From positions 1 through 64,000 of IMG/VR virus record IMGVR_UViG_3300032050_000068: a stretch of DNA of 64,000 nucleotides. One strand, given 5' to 3'. Positions 50,694 to 59,978 of the stretch are shown here, piece after piece. This DNA is from a virus. Positions within the stretch are counted from its first letter, which is position 1, and each line of letters opens with the position of its first letter. A model generated the notes under the pieces. The model did no database searches. It was not told the DNA's origin and saw only the letters and a list, made by a program, of their open reading frames with translations. Both the position numbers and the translations under genes were made by a program.

Positions 50694-53600
50694 TGTTTTG
50701 TGAATCTAGGTCAACAGTTTTAGAAGATTTAAAAAAGAGAGGTATACTTGGTGAATTCAATGATATATTGGATCCAATTGAATTTAATAAATTTAATGAA
50801 GAATTTACCAGATTTATACAGCTCAAGTATCCAAATCTAAAACTTGAAGAAAATGATTCTTTCTTCAATGAACCATATGAGGTTCAAACAAGATATCCAT
50901 ATTCATCTAGATTCTATAGGGATGACATAAATGTTACACTTTATGCTCAACCAAATGATGAGTTATTCCAAATACTTGATGATGTTAGAATCCAACAAGA
51001 AATAAAAGAAGAGACTAAAGACTTTGATATTCTAAAAGAACCTGTATCAAACTTTGAGGATGATGAAAGTTTAAACCCTATGTTTATGAGGGATAACTTT
51101 AATAATTCATCTTTAAATAGGGAGTTTAGTAATAGACTAAGAACTAGTCTTATTTCTTTCATGGAAGGATTAAACATTAAAATTGATCAGGATCTTGATG
51201 AAATAATAAGTTCAGATAGAAGAACTTGGATTGATGAGAATGGTGTAAGAAGAACAAAAGAGGATCCTTTAGCTGCATTTGATATACTTCAAAAGTATAT
51301 GGCACTTAAAAGAAATGTATCAGACAAGACATTAGCTATGCAGTCTGCAAATGTTATATTTCAATTTCTTGGTAAAAAATCTAAACTTGGTTTAGAGCTT
51401 TGGAAAGGTATAAATAGCTGGAGCAGATATGATGAATTGTACAATAAATACAATACAAGAAGGCTTGAAGTAGAAGATGAACAAACTGCGGAAGAAGTTA
51501 CACCATATGGTGAGAGAGATATGGCTGCAGAAACAGTTAGAGAAATCTACAAATATGACCCAGCTAGATTTAACCCATATGCACACAGGCAAGTAATTAT
51601 TGAGTTTATTGCCGGTATGTTAGTTGTTGGTGTTGAAAATGGATATGATGGTAGTAAAAGAAAAAATCCTGATATAAGCAAAGAATACTTTGAAAGTTTA
51701 GGCTACAAAGATAAATATGCTGAAAATTGGATTATTAGAATGTTCAATAAACTATGGAACTGGTGGCAAGCAAATATTAAGGACAATAAAGCTATAACTA
51801 TATACAAGGAAGCTGAACTAAGAGACACTGTCTTAGATATTGTTGATGATGTTTATAAAAAGAACTATGAGAAGTTTATTAGAAGTTACTATGAGGATTC
51901 AAATGGTAAGTTCTTTTCAAGCAAGGGAGAAGAGTTTGAGCAAAAGTATTATAATCAAAGTTTAAATAGAGACCCATTTGCTAAAGGGATTGTAGAAAAA
52001 TTATTTAATTCTCCATTTGAATACTTTCTTAGTGGCTCATTAGTATTAAGAAAGTATGGTAGAGTTGTAAGAGCTATATCTGAAGATCTGCATGATATTG
52101 ATGGTGTTATTAGTCTTGAGCAATTTAACAGTGAGAAAAATGCAGCTCAGTTCCTTAAATGGATTGAAGAAAGAGGCTTACCATTAAGTAAAGCTAGGAG
52201 CAGAAAAAATTCTGAAACTTTTAAAAAAGAAGTTTTACCATATCTTGAAGCACAATCTTGGTATAAAAATTTAAAAGAACAATTTCCTAGTTGGAATTTT
52301 GATACTGCCTTTATTGGTAAAGATCATAAGAAGGGAGAGTCAATTACAATTACGGGTTATGTTGAACATCCTACTGAAACAGAAACTGTACAAGATGGAT
52401 TAGCAAGTTATGGGGGAAAAATTGTTCCCAATATGGTTACTAGACCTAAGAGATATGTACTTGATTTCTTTTTAAGAACCCAAGAAGGAAATTATCCAGA
52501 AATATTTGATCAGTACTATAAAGACTGGAAACAAATCTTTGAAGCAAAAATAAACATGGGTAGAGGTAAAGACTTAACAGATCTTATATACTTCCAACCT
52601 TTCTTTGAAGACAAATATAAATTTACTAATAGAGGTTTTAGATATTTTACTTTTGCAGATGATCATTTTACAAATATGCCTGACAAAAGTGATTTAACAG
52701 TTGATGAAGGAAAAATAAATAATGAGAGAGCAAAAGAAGCTGCAGATGCATTAGGACAAAAAATTGCTGAATCATTAGGTGTTCAGTATATGTATGTAAC
52801 TGAGCAAGAAGCTAGACAAATTCTTGAATCAAGAAAGAAAAAATATAATGGAGAACCAGCATTCTTTTTTGGAGGAGCTGTATACATAGTAGGAGACAAT
52901 GTAAATTTTGATACAGTACTCCATGAATTATCCCACCCACTATTGAGAGCAATCTATAGAGAAAACAAAACTCTATTTACCAATCTCTATAATAGTTTGA
53001 TGGCAACTACTGAAGGTCAGATAATAAGAGATCATGTTATAAAAAACTATCCAGAATTACCTGAGTATACTATAGATGCAAATGGGGAAAGGCAACTTAA
53101 TCCCCTCTTTATGGAGGAAACTTTAGCATATGCTTTACAAAGAAAAGCAGCTAATCAGGTAACTAATCAAATTGAATCAGAAGGATTTGAGTCATTTATA
53201 GGTAAATTATTAAGTGTATTAAAAGACTTACTTAAAAAGATTTTTGGCTCTAAAGTAAAGGTAGCTGACATTAATGTAAATACAAAGATAGATAAGTTAG
53301 CAGAAATGTTATTGACAGATACTTTTGAGTATAATGTTGAAGCCATAAAAAATGAAGACATAGTAGCTTTTGCTAGGGAAATTAAAGACATGGCTAACAG
53401 ACTTGTAAAAGATGTTAAGGCTGATAAAATTCAAGAATCTATAAATGACTTGTTTGCTACTAATCAATTAATTTATGAAAAGGCAATAAACTTTAAAACT
53501 AGATCACCTTTGTATCAGAAAATGCTTAAAGAAGCATTATTTGTAAAAGGTACTAAAGAACTATTGCCAAGAATAAAAAGAAGTTTAGCTGGCTTTCAAA

Positions 53601-56600
53601 CAATAACTAACTATGAAGACCTATCTGTTGATGAGATAATCAAAAATACAGTTGAAGCTGAAAGAGCAAGAACTCAAGATCTTACTAACAGAGCTAGAAG
53701 TTTTATTAATAGTGTTGCTGTAGTCAATAATATTTCTCAGAATATATTTAGTGATCTAAATAGAATGCAGAAAACAAAAGAGTTTAACTCTAGGGATGCT
53801 GTAGCTCTTCTCTTTTTATATAGAAGCTCAATTAGATCATGGAATGATATGTTTAACACATTTGATGAATTCTTAATTGAGCAAGATGATTTTGATGTTA
53901 CTCAACCAAATGAACTAACAGATCTCATTAATGAGACAAAGAATAATTTACTCAGAGCAGACAAAAAAATTAGAGATATCTATCAAGAAAACAGTGTCAA
54001 CTTTTATGTAGAAGTCACTGGGTATATGAATGATTTCCTAATGCAAGAACTTGGAAATAATTTAAAAAATGCATTAACTAATAAACTATCTGTTTCGGAG
54101 ATTGAAGAATTATACAATGGTGTTATCAAACAATCATTTACAGATCAAGATTTAGATGAGTTGTATGCAAAGTATGAAAAGAAAGGAATTGAATCTAAAT
54201 ACATTAAGAAATTTATTGATGACTATAAAGAGTTTTTGCTAAATCAAGATACAATTACTGATGGTCTGTCAGGTAAATTAAAAGATGTAAGTTGGTTTAA
54301 CAGATTCTTTGAGAGCTATACTTCTAGTAATGACCCTATAGTAGGTGGATTAGCTATTTTTATTAATGATCAGATAACTGAAGCTAATAACAGGGCCCTG
54401 GAAAAGTCATATCAATTTAGAAAAAAGCTTCAACCACTTTTAGAAAAAATAGGTTATAGTACTTTAAAAACAAGGCAATTAGTAGACTTATTAATGTTTA
54501 AGGATAAAATACTTTATGTAGATCCTAAAACAAAAAAGCCAGTTGAAAAAGAAATATTAACTTTTTTGAATGAGTTTGGAAATGGTTGGAGATATGTTCA
54601 GGATTTACTTGAATATAAAATTGATGAGGCATGGTCATCTGAAGATCAAGAAAAAATTAGAACTGCTGTTGATGAATATAGAGCTTTTAAAAGAGACTAT
54701 ATGCATGATGAGTACATTCAAGAAGTCTATCAAAAAGATAGTGTGTTTGATAAGTATGGTGATATAGGAAAGATGGCATGGCTTGCAAGAAAAATGGCTC
54801 TTGATGCATATAACAATGAATCAAATGAGTTAACAGATGAGCTAGAAAGATTTCAAAAATATTCTACACTTCAGTCACTTTGGCAAGATTACAAAAATTT
54901 GTATTCATTAAAGTATGCTGATGGTAGTGATAAAGTAGATGATCCAATCAATGGTATTTATGACTTAACTATTACTAGAATACTTCTTGAACATAGAGAA
55001 AGTACCGGTGACTATTATGAGTTTATCCCAAGAGCTGGCTCTTTACAAACTGCATTTAATGAATTTTTAAGTTTAAAGGATCAAGAAGGAGCTACTCCTG
55101 AAGAAATAGAAGAAGCTAAAAAAGAATGGGTAAAGCAAAATTTAAGAGTTGCTTATACTGAAGACTTTTATAATTCTAGAAAAGACTTGATTACTAAACT
55201 TAAAGCTTTACAATCAAAAGTTAATACTGTAATAGAAGAAGATTTTGATATCAGCAATGCCTATAGTGAAATCTATAACTTAATGTATGCTTATAAAGAT
55301 GAGCAGGGTCAACCTATTCCAGAAGAGTTAGGTGTAGATAAGTTAAAAACAATTAAAGAGCTTAATCAAAAAATTATTGATTACAAAGCTAAATTTGATA
55401 CTAAAACTGGACTTTCTAGAGATGAGTCTGAAGAACTTGATTTATATATTGCTATAAGTAAAAAAGATCCAGCAAAACTAACACCAGAACAAAAGTTAAG
55501 ATATAGAACATTGTTGGAAAAACAAGCTAAGACTGGTTTATCTGTAGGTGAAGTGGCTCTTATGCAAAGTATTTATGCTGACTTATCTTCATTAACTCAA
55601 AAGATACCTACTGAATATTATGTTGATGCATTAAATGAGCATTTGCAGAGATTAAATGTTGCACCAATTAATGTTGAAGATGCAACTAATTTCATCAACA
55701 GTGATGAAATGAAAGCCCTATTAGAAAAAGATGGGAAACTAGTAGATTGGTTTAGAGTTAATCACGTTTCTAGAAAGGTTAAAAATAGAAAGACTAGAAA
55801 AATTGAAGTCAAGTATGAAAGAACTATGGCCAATTCTTTGTCTGTTCCAAAGAATCCAGAGTACTATGAAAAAACTGTATTGCTTAATGAGCTAACAGGA
55901 GAAGAAGAAACCTTTAATGGTTTACCTAATGCTAGACACTCTATTTATAGAATAAAAGATAAATATAGAACAGGTTACAATCCTCAGACAGGTGAAGTAG
56001 AATTACAAGTTGGTGTACACATTGACAATAAAGGTCAATATCTTCCAAGATTATTTACTAATGTAAATGATCCTAATTCTGCTAAAGATGATAGATACAT
56101 TAACAAGGATTACATGAGGCTTAAGGATCAACCAAATAGTGTAAGATTCCAACTCCTTGAGGTAATGAAAGAAGCTCATCTTTCATTTCAAGAAGATAAG
56201 TCTAATAAGTCTAAGTTATATCTAGATATGCCACGCTATGTATTAAGAGATAACCTATCTAGATTACAAGCTGGTAAATTAGGTGAAAGATATTCTCAGA
56301 TTAAAAAAGGTATTGGTCAGTCAATAAGAGATGCTTGGGGTAAGTCTGTAGATGAAGTTGAATTAGAACACAACTATGAAAGAGATAATAATCTTCAAGA
56401 GTATAGACTTGTAAATACTGATTTAAATTCTGAAGAAGTTTCATATATTCCGGTAACTGGATTATATAATCTAGATATAGATAATACTGATCCAGATGTT
56501 GTTAGAGGAATGTTTAAGTATTTACTATCTCTTGAACAACAGTCACAATTATTACAAACTCTTCCTCTTGTTAATTCTATACTAGATACATTAGAGGATC

Positions 56601-58315
56601 CAGCTAATGCACCAAAGACTCCTAACACTTATAGTAAAACTATAAATAGGATAAAAGGTAAACTTACTCATACTGTAAAACCGGGTGCTACTAATAATAG
56701 AGCCGGCCAAGTAAGATCTCTTATTGAAAGAGAATACTATGGTAAACAATATAGCGGTGAGGGAAGCTCTGTCTACTTAGATAAATTTATTGGCAAACTA
56801 CAAAAGCTATCATCAAGAGCTTCACTAGCAGTAAACTTACCTTCAGATTTAAAAAACAGATATGGTCAGATAGTACAAAATATTATTGAATCAGCTGGTG
56901 GTGGATTTATTACTGTAAAAGATTTAGGAAAAGGTAAACTATGGGCTACTCCAGCTATGTTAGAGTGGGTAGCTAAGAGTGTATATACAAAAGGTGTTCC
57001 TGCATTATCATCTCAGATAATTGAAATGTTTGATGCAGCCTTTAAATTTGAAGATGACTTTGGAAGATCTGTCTCTAGAAACATGTCAAAGGATCTTATG
57101 AATGGAGAGTGGATGTACAACATTAGAAAAAATGCTGAAATGGAAGCAGCTTTACAACTTTTTGGTGCATTTTTAAATGCTGAAAAAGTAGAGCAAAGAC
57201 TTTCTAATGGTAAGACTATCACTATTAACTATAAAGATGCATGGCAACTTAATAAAGATACTGGTATAGCTGAATTAAAACCAGGTGTTGATCCAGCATG
57301 GTATAATAGAACAGTATATCATGAGTATGTTAAAGGTCAAACACTTGAAGAAATTGCTCAAATGTATGGTGTTACTGTTGAAGAACTTCAGCAAAGAAAT
57401 AAAGTTGTTAGTGCTATAGAATTTGAAGAAGGTAAAGAAATTATAATTGCTAAATCTGAGAAATTTAAACAGTTTAGAAATAAATTTCAGGGTGTATCTC
57501 ACAGATTGTATGGTTCATATGATAAGTTTGCTCAAGCTGAAGGTAATATGTATTTACCATATAGAATGTTTACATTCATGAGAAAGTGGTTTATACCAAT
57601 GCTTACAAACAGATGGGGAGCTGCAGTAGAAATAGAAGATGGTAAGTTCTGGAAACCAAAAATGAAAAAAAGATATGATTGGATGACCGGTAAAACTACT
57701 ATGGGCTTTTATGTAAATGCATATCTTGGAATGAAAGAACTTATTAAAAGTAAAGGTAAGTATTGGGCTTATATGCCACTTGATCAAAAAAGAGATTTGA
57801 TGAGAACTCTTTCTGAAGGATTATTTATAATAACTGCCGCTCTTCTTGCATCAATGCTTTGGGGTTATGATCCAGATGATAAGAAAAGATTTGATAAACT
57901 TAGAGCAAGATCAGGAGCTTTATTTACTGATGACTTTAAAACATGGGGATTTATTCAAAATCATATGCTTTTATTATTATTAGGTGTACAAGCTGAAACT
58001 TCAGCATTTGTTCCACTACCAACAATTGCTGGTGTAAACCTTGGAGCAGATGATTATATTAAAATGGTTACTACAACTACATCTGCATTTGGAAATACCA
58101 TTAGTTTATATGCTAAAATATTTGAAGATGTATTCCAACTAATTACATTTAATGATAAAGCATACTATAGTAGAAAAGAGGGTGAATACTTCTGGCAACA
58201 AGAGGGGTCACCAAAAGTTATAGGTCACTTACTTAAGAGTGTTGGTATTAATGGTAACACAGGTCAAGTAGATAAGGCATTAGAAGGATTTGAAAGTGCA
58301 GGTAAATTAAAATAA
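50693..58315 (+). CDS. Giant virion protein with nucleotidyltransferase-like, zincin and LysM domains, 2540 residues
   Basis: I start it at the ATG at 50693, which overlaps the previous stop as TAATG like other genes here; a TTG at 50684 is in frame but less likely. In order: a nucleotidyltransferase-like core (Gly448-Ser449, Asp468-Ile-Asp470, Asp591 in YVLDFFLR); a zincin motif HELSH at 744-748 with a conserved-looking downstream Glu (MEETLAYALQ); long helical and coiled regions; a LysM-like module near 2205-2255 (KGQTLEEIAQMYGVTVEEL); and a C-terminal part with two hydrophobic stretches (LFIITAALLASMLWGY, HMLLLLLGVQAE). Position beside the virion polymerase suggests co-packaging and ejection. 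The membrane and peptidoglycan motifs would suit passage through the envelope; that is inference. Confidence 0.6.
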   Translation: MFCESRSTVLEDLKKRGILGEFNDILDPIEFNKFNEEFTRFIQLKYPNLKLEENDSFFNEPYEVQTRYPYSSRFYRDDINVTLYAQPNDELFQILDDVRIQQEIKEETKDFDILKEPVSNFEDDESLNPMFMRDNFNNSSLNREFSNRLRTSLISFMEGLNIKIDQDLDEIISSDRRTWIDENGVRRTKEDPLAAFDILQKYMALKRNVSDKTLAMQSANVIFQFLGKKSKLGLELWKGINSWSRYDELYNKYNTRRLEVEDEQTAEEVTPYGERDMAAETVREIYKYDPARFNPYAHRQVIIEFIAGMLVVGVENGYDGSKRKNPDISKEYFESLGYKDKYAENWIIRMFNKLWNWWQANIKDNKAITIYKEAELRDTVLDIVDDVYKKNYEKFIRSYYEDSNGKFFSSKGEEFEQKYYNQSLNRDPFAKGIVEKLFNSPFEYFLSGSLVLRKYGRVVRAISEDLHDIDGVISLEQFNSEKNAAQFLKWIEERGLPLSKARSRKNSETFKKEVLPYLEAQSWYKNLKEQFPSWNFDTAFIGKDHKKGESITITGYVEHPTETETVQDGLASYGGKIVPNMVTRPKRYVLDFFLRTQEGNYPEIFDQYYKDWKQIFEAKINMGRGKDLTDLIYFQPFFEDKYKFTNRGFRYFTFADDHFTNMPDKSDLTVDEGKINNERAKEAADALGQKIAESLGVQYMYVTEQEARQILESRKKKYNGEPAFFFGGAVYIVGDNVNFDTVLHELSHPLLRAIYRENKTLFTNLYNSLMATTEGQIIRDHVIKNYPELPEYTIDANGERQLNPLFMEETLAYALQRKAANQVTNQIESEGFESFIGKLLSVLKDLLKKIFGSKVKVADINVNTKIDKLAEMLLTDTFEYNVEAIKNEDIVAFAREIKDMANRLVKDVKADKIQESINDLFATNQLIYEKAINFKTRSPLYQKMLKEALFVKGTKELLPRIKRSLAGFQTITNYEDLSVDEIIKNTVEAERARTQDLTNRARSFINSVAVVNNISQNIFSDLNRMQKTKEFNSRDAVALLFLYRSSIRSWNDMFNTFDEFLIEQDDFDVTQPNELTDLINETKNNLLRADKKIRDIYQENSVNFYVEVTGYMNDFLMQELGNNLKNALTNKLSVSEIEELYNGVIKQSFTDQDLDELYAKYEKKGIESKYIKKFIDDYKEFLLNQDTITDGLSGKLKDVSWFNRFFESYTSSNDPIVGGLAIFINDQITEANNRALEKSYQFRKKLQPLLEKIGYSTLKTRQLVDLLMFKDKILYVDPKTKKPVEKEILTFLNEFGNGWRYVQDLLEYKIDEAWSSEDQEKIRTAVDEYRAFKRDYMHDEYIQEVYQKDSVFDKYGDIGKMAWLARKMALDAYNNESNELTDELERFQKYSTLQSLWQDYKNLYSLKYADGSDKVDDPINGIYDLTITRILLEHRESTGDYYEFIPRAGSLQTAFNEFLSLKDQEGATPEEIEEAKKEWVKQNLRVAYTEDFYNSRKDLITKLKALQSKVNTVIEEDFDISNAYSEIYNLMYAYKDEQGQPIPEELGVDKLKTIKELNQKIIDYKAKFDTKTGLSRDESEELDLYIAISKKDPAKLTPEQKLRYRTLLEKQAKTGLSVGEVALMQSIYADLSSLTQKIPTEYYVDALNEHLQRLNVAPINVEDATNFINSDEMKALLEKDGKLVDWFRVNHVSRKVKNRKTRKIEVKYERTMANSLSVPKNPEYYEKTVLLNELTGEEETFNGLPNARHSIYRIKDKYRTGYNPQTGEVELQVGVHIDNKGQYLPRLFTNVNDPNSAKDDRYINKDYMRLKDQPNSVRFQLLEVMKEAHLSFQEDKSNKSKLYLDMPRYVLRDNLSRLQAGKLGERYSQIKKGIGQSIRDAWGKSVDEVELEHNYERDNNLQEYRLVNTDLNSEEVSYIPVTGLYNLDIDNTDPDVVRGMFKYLLSLEQQSQLLQTLPLVNSILDTLEDPANAPKTPNTYSKTINRIKGKLTHTVKPGATNNRAGQVRSLIEREYYGKQYSGEGSSVYLDKFIGKLQKLSSRASLAVNLPSDLKNRYGQIVQNIIESAGGGFITVKDLGKGKLWATPAMLEWVAKSVYTKGVPALSSQIIEMFDAAFKFEDDFGRSVSRNMSKDLMNGEWMYNIRKNAEMEAALQLFGAFLNAEKVEQRLSNGKTITINYKDAWQLNKDTGIAELKPGVDPAWYNRTVYHEYVKGQTLEEIAQMYGVTVEELQQRNKVVSAIEFEEGKEIIIAKSEKFKQFRNKFQGVSHRLYGSYDKFAQAEGNMYLPYRMFTFMRKWFIPMLTNRWGAAVEIEDGKFWKPKMKKRYDWMTGKTTMGFYVNAYLGMKELIKSKGKYWAYMPLDQKRDLMRTLSEGLFIITAALLASMLWGYDPDDKKRFDKLRARSGALFTDDFKTWGFIQNHMLLLLLGVQAETSAFVPLPTIAGVNLGADDYIKMVTTTTSAFGNTISLYAKIFEDVFQLITFNDKAYYSRKEGEYFWQQEGSPKVIGHLLKSVGINGNTGQVDKALEGFESAGKLK

Positions 58316-58321
58316 TAAATA

Positions 58322-58462
58322 ATGGCAAAGGCAACAACAGGAACAGTAAGGACTTATAGAAAAGTAAAAGTAACCCGTCCAGGTGTACATGCTAAAACTA
58401 AAACTTCTAAGTCTAAAAGATCAAAAAACTACAAAAAAGCTTATAGAGCACAAGGTAGATGA
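58322..58462 (+). CDS. Small highly basic protein, 46 residues
   Basis: An ATG 6 nt after the preceding stop opens a 46-codon frame ending TGA. The product begins MAKATTGTVRTYRKVKV and continues RPGVHAKTKTSKSKRSKNYK, ending YRAQGR. About one third of its residues are Lys or Arg and there are no acidic residues. Similar RPGVHAK-type peptides are, from memory, recurrent in Bacteroidota phages. Its place as the last gene of the virion block and its protamine-like composition suggest DNA condensation or binding to nucleic acid in the head. It is too short for default gene finders, but spacing, codon use and the terminator right after it support it. Confidence 0.75.
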   Translation: MAKATTGTVRTYRKVKVTRPGVHAKTKTSKSKRSKNYKKAYRAQGR

Positions 58463-58493
58463 GAAAAAAAAGGGGAACCCGAAGGCTCCCCTT
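58463..58493 (-). terminator. Convergent terminator with UUCG-type loop
   Basis: The hairpin spans 58470-58493: GGGGA, mismatch, CC, loop CGAA, GG, mismatch, TCCCC. Read leftward the loop is TTCG closed by C-G and is followed by eight T (58463-58470), an excellent intrinsic terminator. Read rightward it is followed by TTATTTATT, so it probably also stops the virion transcript. It sits between the ends of two converging genes. Confidence 0.9.
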
Positions 58494-58495
58494 AT

Positions 58496-58669
58496 TTATT
58501 CATCTTCTTCACAACAGTCACAATCTTCTGACTCTTGTTCCCCATATTCATTATCAAACCATTCTCTGGCACTTGCCTTAGTTTGCATTTCATAACAACC
58601 ACAATACATACTACTTGCTCCTGCAAGGTATGCTTCAATTAATGCTTTTTTAAATGCTACTGGATGCAT
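58496..58669 (-). CDS. Small acidic, cysteine-containing protein, 57 residues
   Basis: A leftward frame starts MHPVAFKKALIEAYLAGASS and ends with an acidic Cys-rich tail (ESEDCDCCEEDE). The cysteines (CGC, then CDCC) could bind metal or form disulfides. It is isolated between two terminators on its own strand, so it needs its own promoter in 58670-58698, where TTAACTTAG is only a loose match to the host -7 element. No family is recognised. The codon use and clean fit between terminators favour a real gene. Confidence 0.6.
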   Translation of the reverse strand: MHPVAFKKALIEAYLAGASSMYCGCYEMQTKASAREWFDNEYGEQESEDCDCCEEDE

Positions 58670-58698
58670 GTCTTTTATTTTTGTAAAACTAAGTTAAT

Positions 58699-58730
58699 AA
58701 AAAAAAAGGGGATAGCCGAAGCTACCCCCT
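58699..58730 (-). terminator. Terminator of the leftward replication operon
   Basis: The hairpin AGGGGATAGC (58707-58716), loop CGAA, GCTACCCCCT (58721-58730) has one A-C mismatch. Read leftward it gives a C-UUCG-G loop followed by nine T (58699-58707), a strong intrinsic terminator 40 nt after the stop of the 401-residue gene. It has the same design as the terminator at 58463-58493. Confidence 0.92.
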
Positions 58731-58770
58731 AGATGATAAATCAATAAATCCTTATATGCTAACAAGGATG

Positions 58771-59976
58771 TCAAAAGAAATCTGGAACATCCTCTGTTCC
58801 AGTTTCTGTTTCATTAAAATCTAGATCAAAATCTAGATCTGTATCTTCACTATTTTCAACTACTACAACAGAAGCTTTAGTAGTTTCATTAAGATCAATT
58901 GTATCTATAACAACTGGTGCCTCAAATACATTACCTACAGGATCTGTATATTGAACAATTTTATCTTGGGGAAAAATGTCCTCAGATTTTTCTTCCTCAA
59001 TTTCCCTTTCAATTGGAACTAGTAATTGATCTAACACAGCATCATCATCCTCATCTATATCAAATGGAAGTATCTCAGGTTCATTTGTGTCTTCAATGAT
59101 TTCTTCTGATCGGTGCAGATCATCTGCACAGATAGTCTCATCTTGCACCACTTCTGATTCAACTTCTGCAATTTGATCAAGAATATTTGTTTGTGCTGGA
59201 TCTACATATAAAGGATCTTCTACTGGTGCACTAACAGCTTGAACTGGTTGACTAACTGGTGCACTAAAGTCACAGATTGTTCCTATGAAATAATGCAAGA
59301 TTCTTTGGTCTTCCATCCAAGTCTTAGGATGTGATGACTGTAATGCATTGGTTACATAGTTATAGAATGCCCATAAACTATCTGTATTAGCAAATACATG
59401 ATAAGGCTTCTTCATTTGATCTCTTACAACACTAGCTTGTTCTGTAGTAAGTATTTCATACTCGGCAAATAGTACCCCTAACAGCTGTGATTGTCTCCTT
59501 CTATTTAAAGAGATAGTTTCCATTACAGCTTTATCAGAGCATAACTGAGTATAATACATATATGCATTAGTAATGTAATCATCAATAGTAGCTTTGACTT
59601 CTGTATCTGCAGTACCTGTATGTTTTCTAACCCAGCTTCCAACTTCTCCAGAGATCATGACAGAACCACTATTATTTATATATGCACCAACTACACATTT
59701 AAACTTTACTTGTTTATTATAACTGTTTGTCCAAGCAAACATCATTGACAACTCAGGATCATTATTAAAGTTTAGTTTGTAAACTCCCTGAGCAATTTGT
59801 CCATCAGCAGTACATCTGTACTCTTCATCTACAATCCCAAACCCTGCATTAGCAAGGGCTTGATAAGCATAATCAATAACAAATTGATGACTAATTACAG
59901 TATAACTAGCACCATGATTTGGTAGAGGCACACTTACTAAATGTGCCTTTGTTGTGTTTTGAATTTTCTTTGGCAT
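58771..59976 (-). CDS. Replication-block protein with acidic C-terminal tail, 401 residues
   Basis: Residues 1-235 form a mixed alpha/beta region with the segments FAWTNSYNKQVKFKCVVGAY and SGEVGSWVRKHTGTADTE. The arrangement loosely recalls DUF932-type phage/plasmid proteins, but I would not assign it firmly. From about residue 240 the chain is very acidic and low in complexity, ending TETGTEDVPDFF. An acidic tail with terminal aromatics is the hallmark of single-stranded-DNA-binding proteins such as SSB and T7 gp2.5, where it contacts the polymerase. The gene starts 2 nt after the stop of the DNA polymerase gene, so a replication accessory or ssDNA-binding role is plausible but unproven. Confidence 0.5.
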   Translation of the reverse strand: MPKKIQNTTKAHLVSVPLPNHGASYTVISHQFVIDYAYQALANAGFGIVDEEYRCTADGQIAQGVYKLNFNNDPELSMMFAWTNSYNKQVKFKCVVGAYINNSGSVMISGEVGSWVRKHTGTADTEVKATIDDYITNAYMYYTQLCSDKAVMETISLNRRRQSQLLGVLFAEYEILTTEQASVVRDQMKKPYHVFANTDSLWAFYNYVTNALQSSHPKTWMEDQRILHYFIGTICDFSAPVSQPVQAVSAPVEDPLYVDPAQTNILDQIAEVESEVVQDETICADDLHRSEEIIEDTNEPEILPFDIDEDDDAVLDQLLVPIEREIEEEKSEDIFPQDKIVQYTDPVGNVFEAPVVIDTIDLNETTKASVVVVENSEDTDLDFDLDFNETETGTEDVPDFF

Positions 59977-59978
59977 AA

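Noticed and set aside
58383-58595. Rightward 70-codon frame across the convergent terminator
   Set aside because: It overlaps the basic 46-residue gene in another frame, runs through the terminator hairpin and lies antisense to the 57-residue gene. Its Ser-rich end is the complement of the acidic tail codons.
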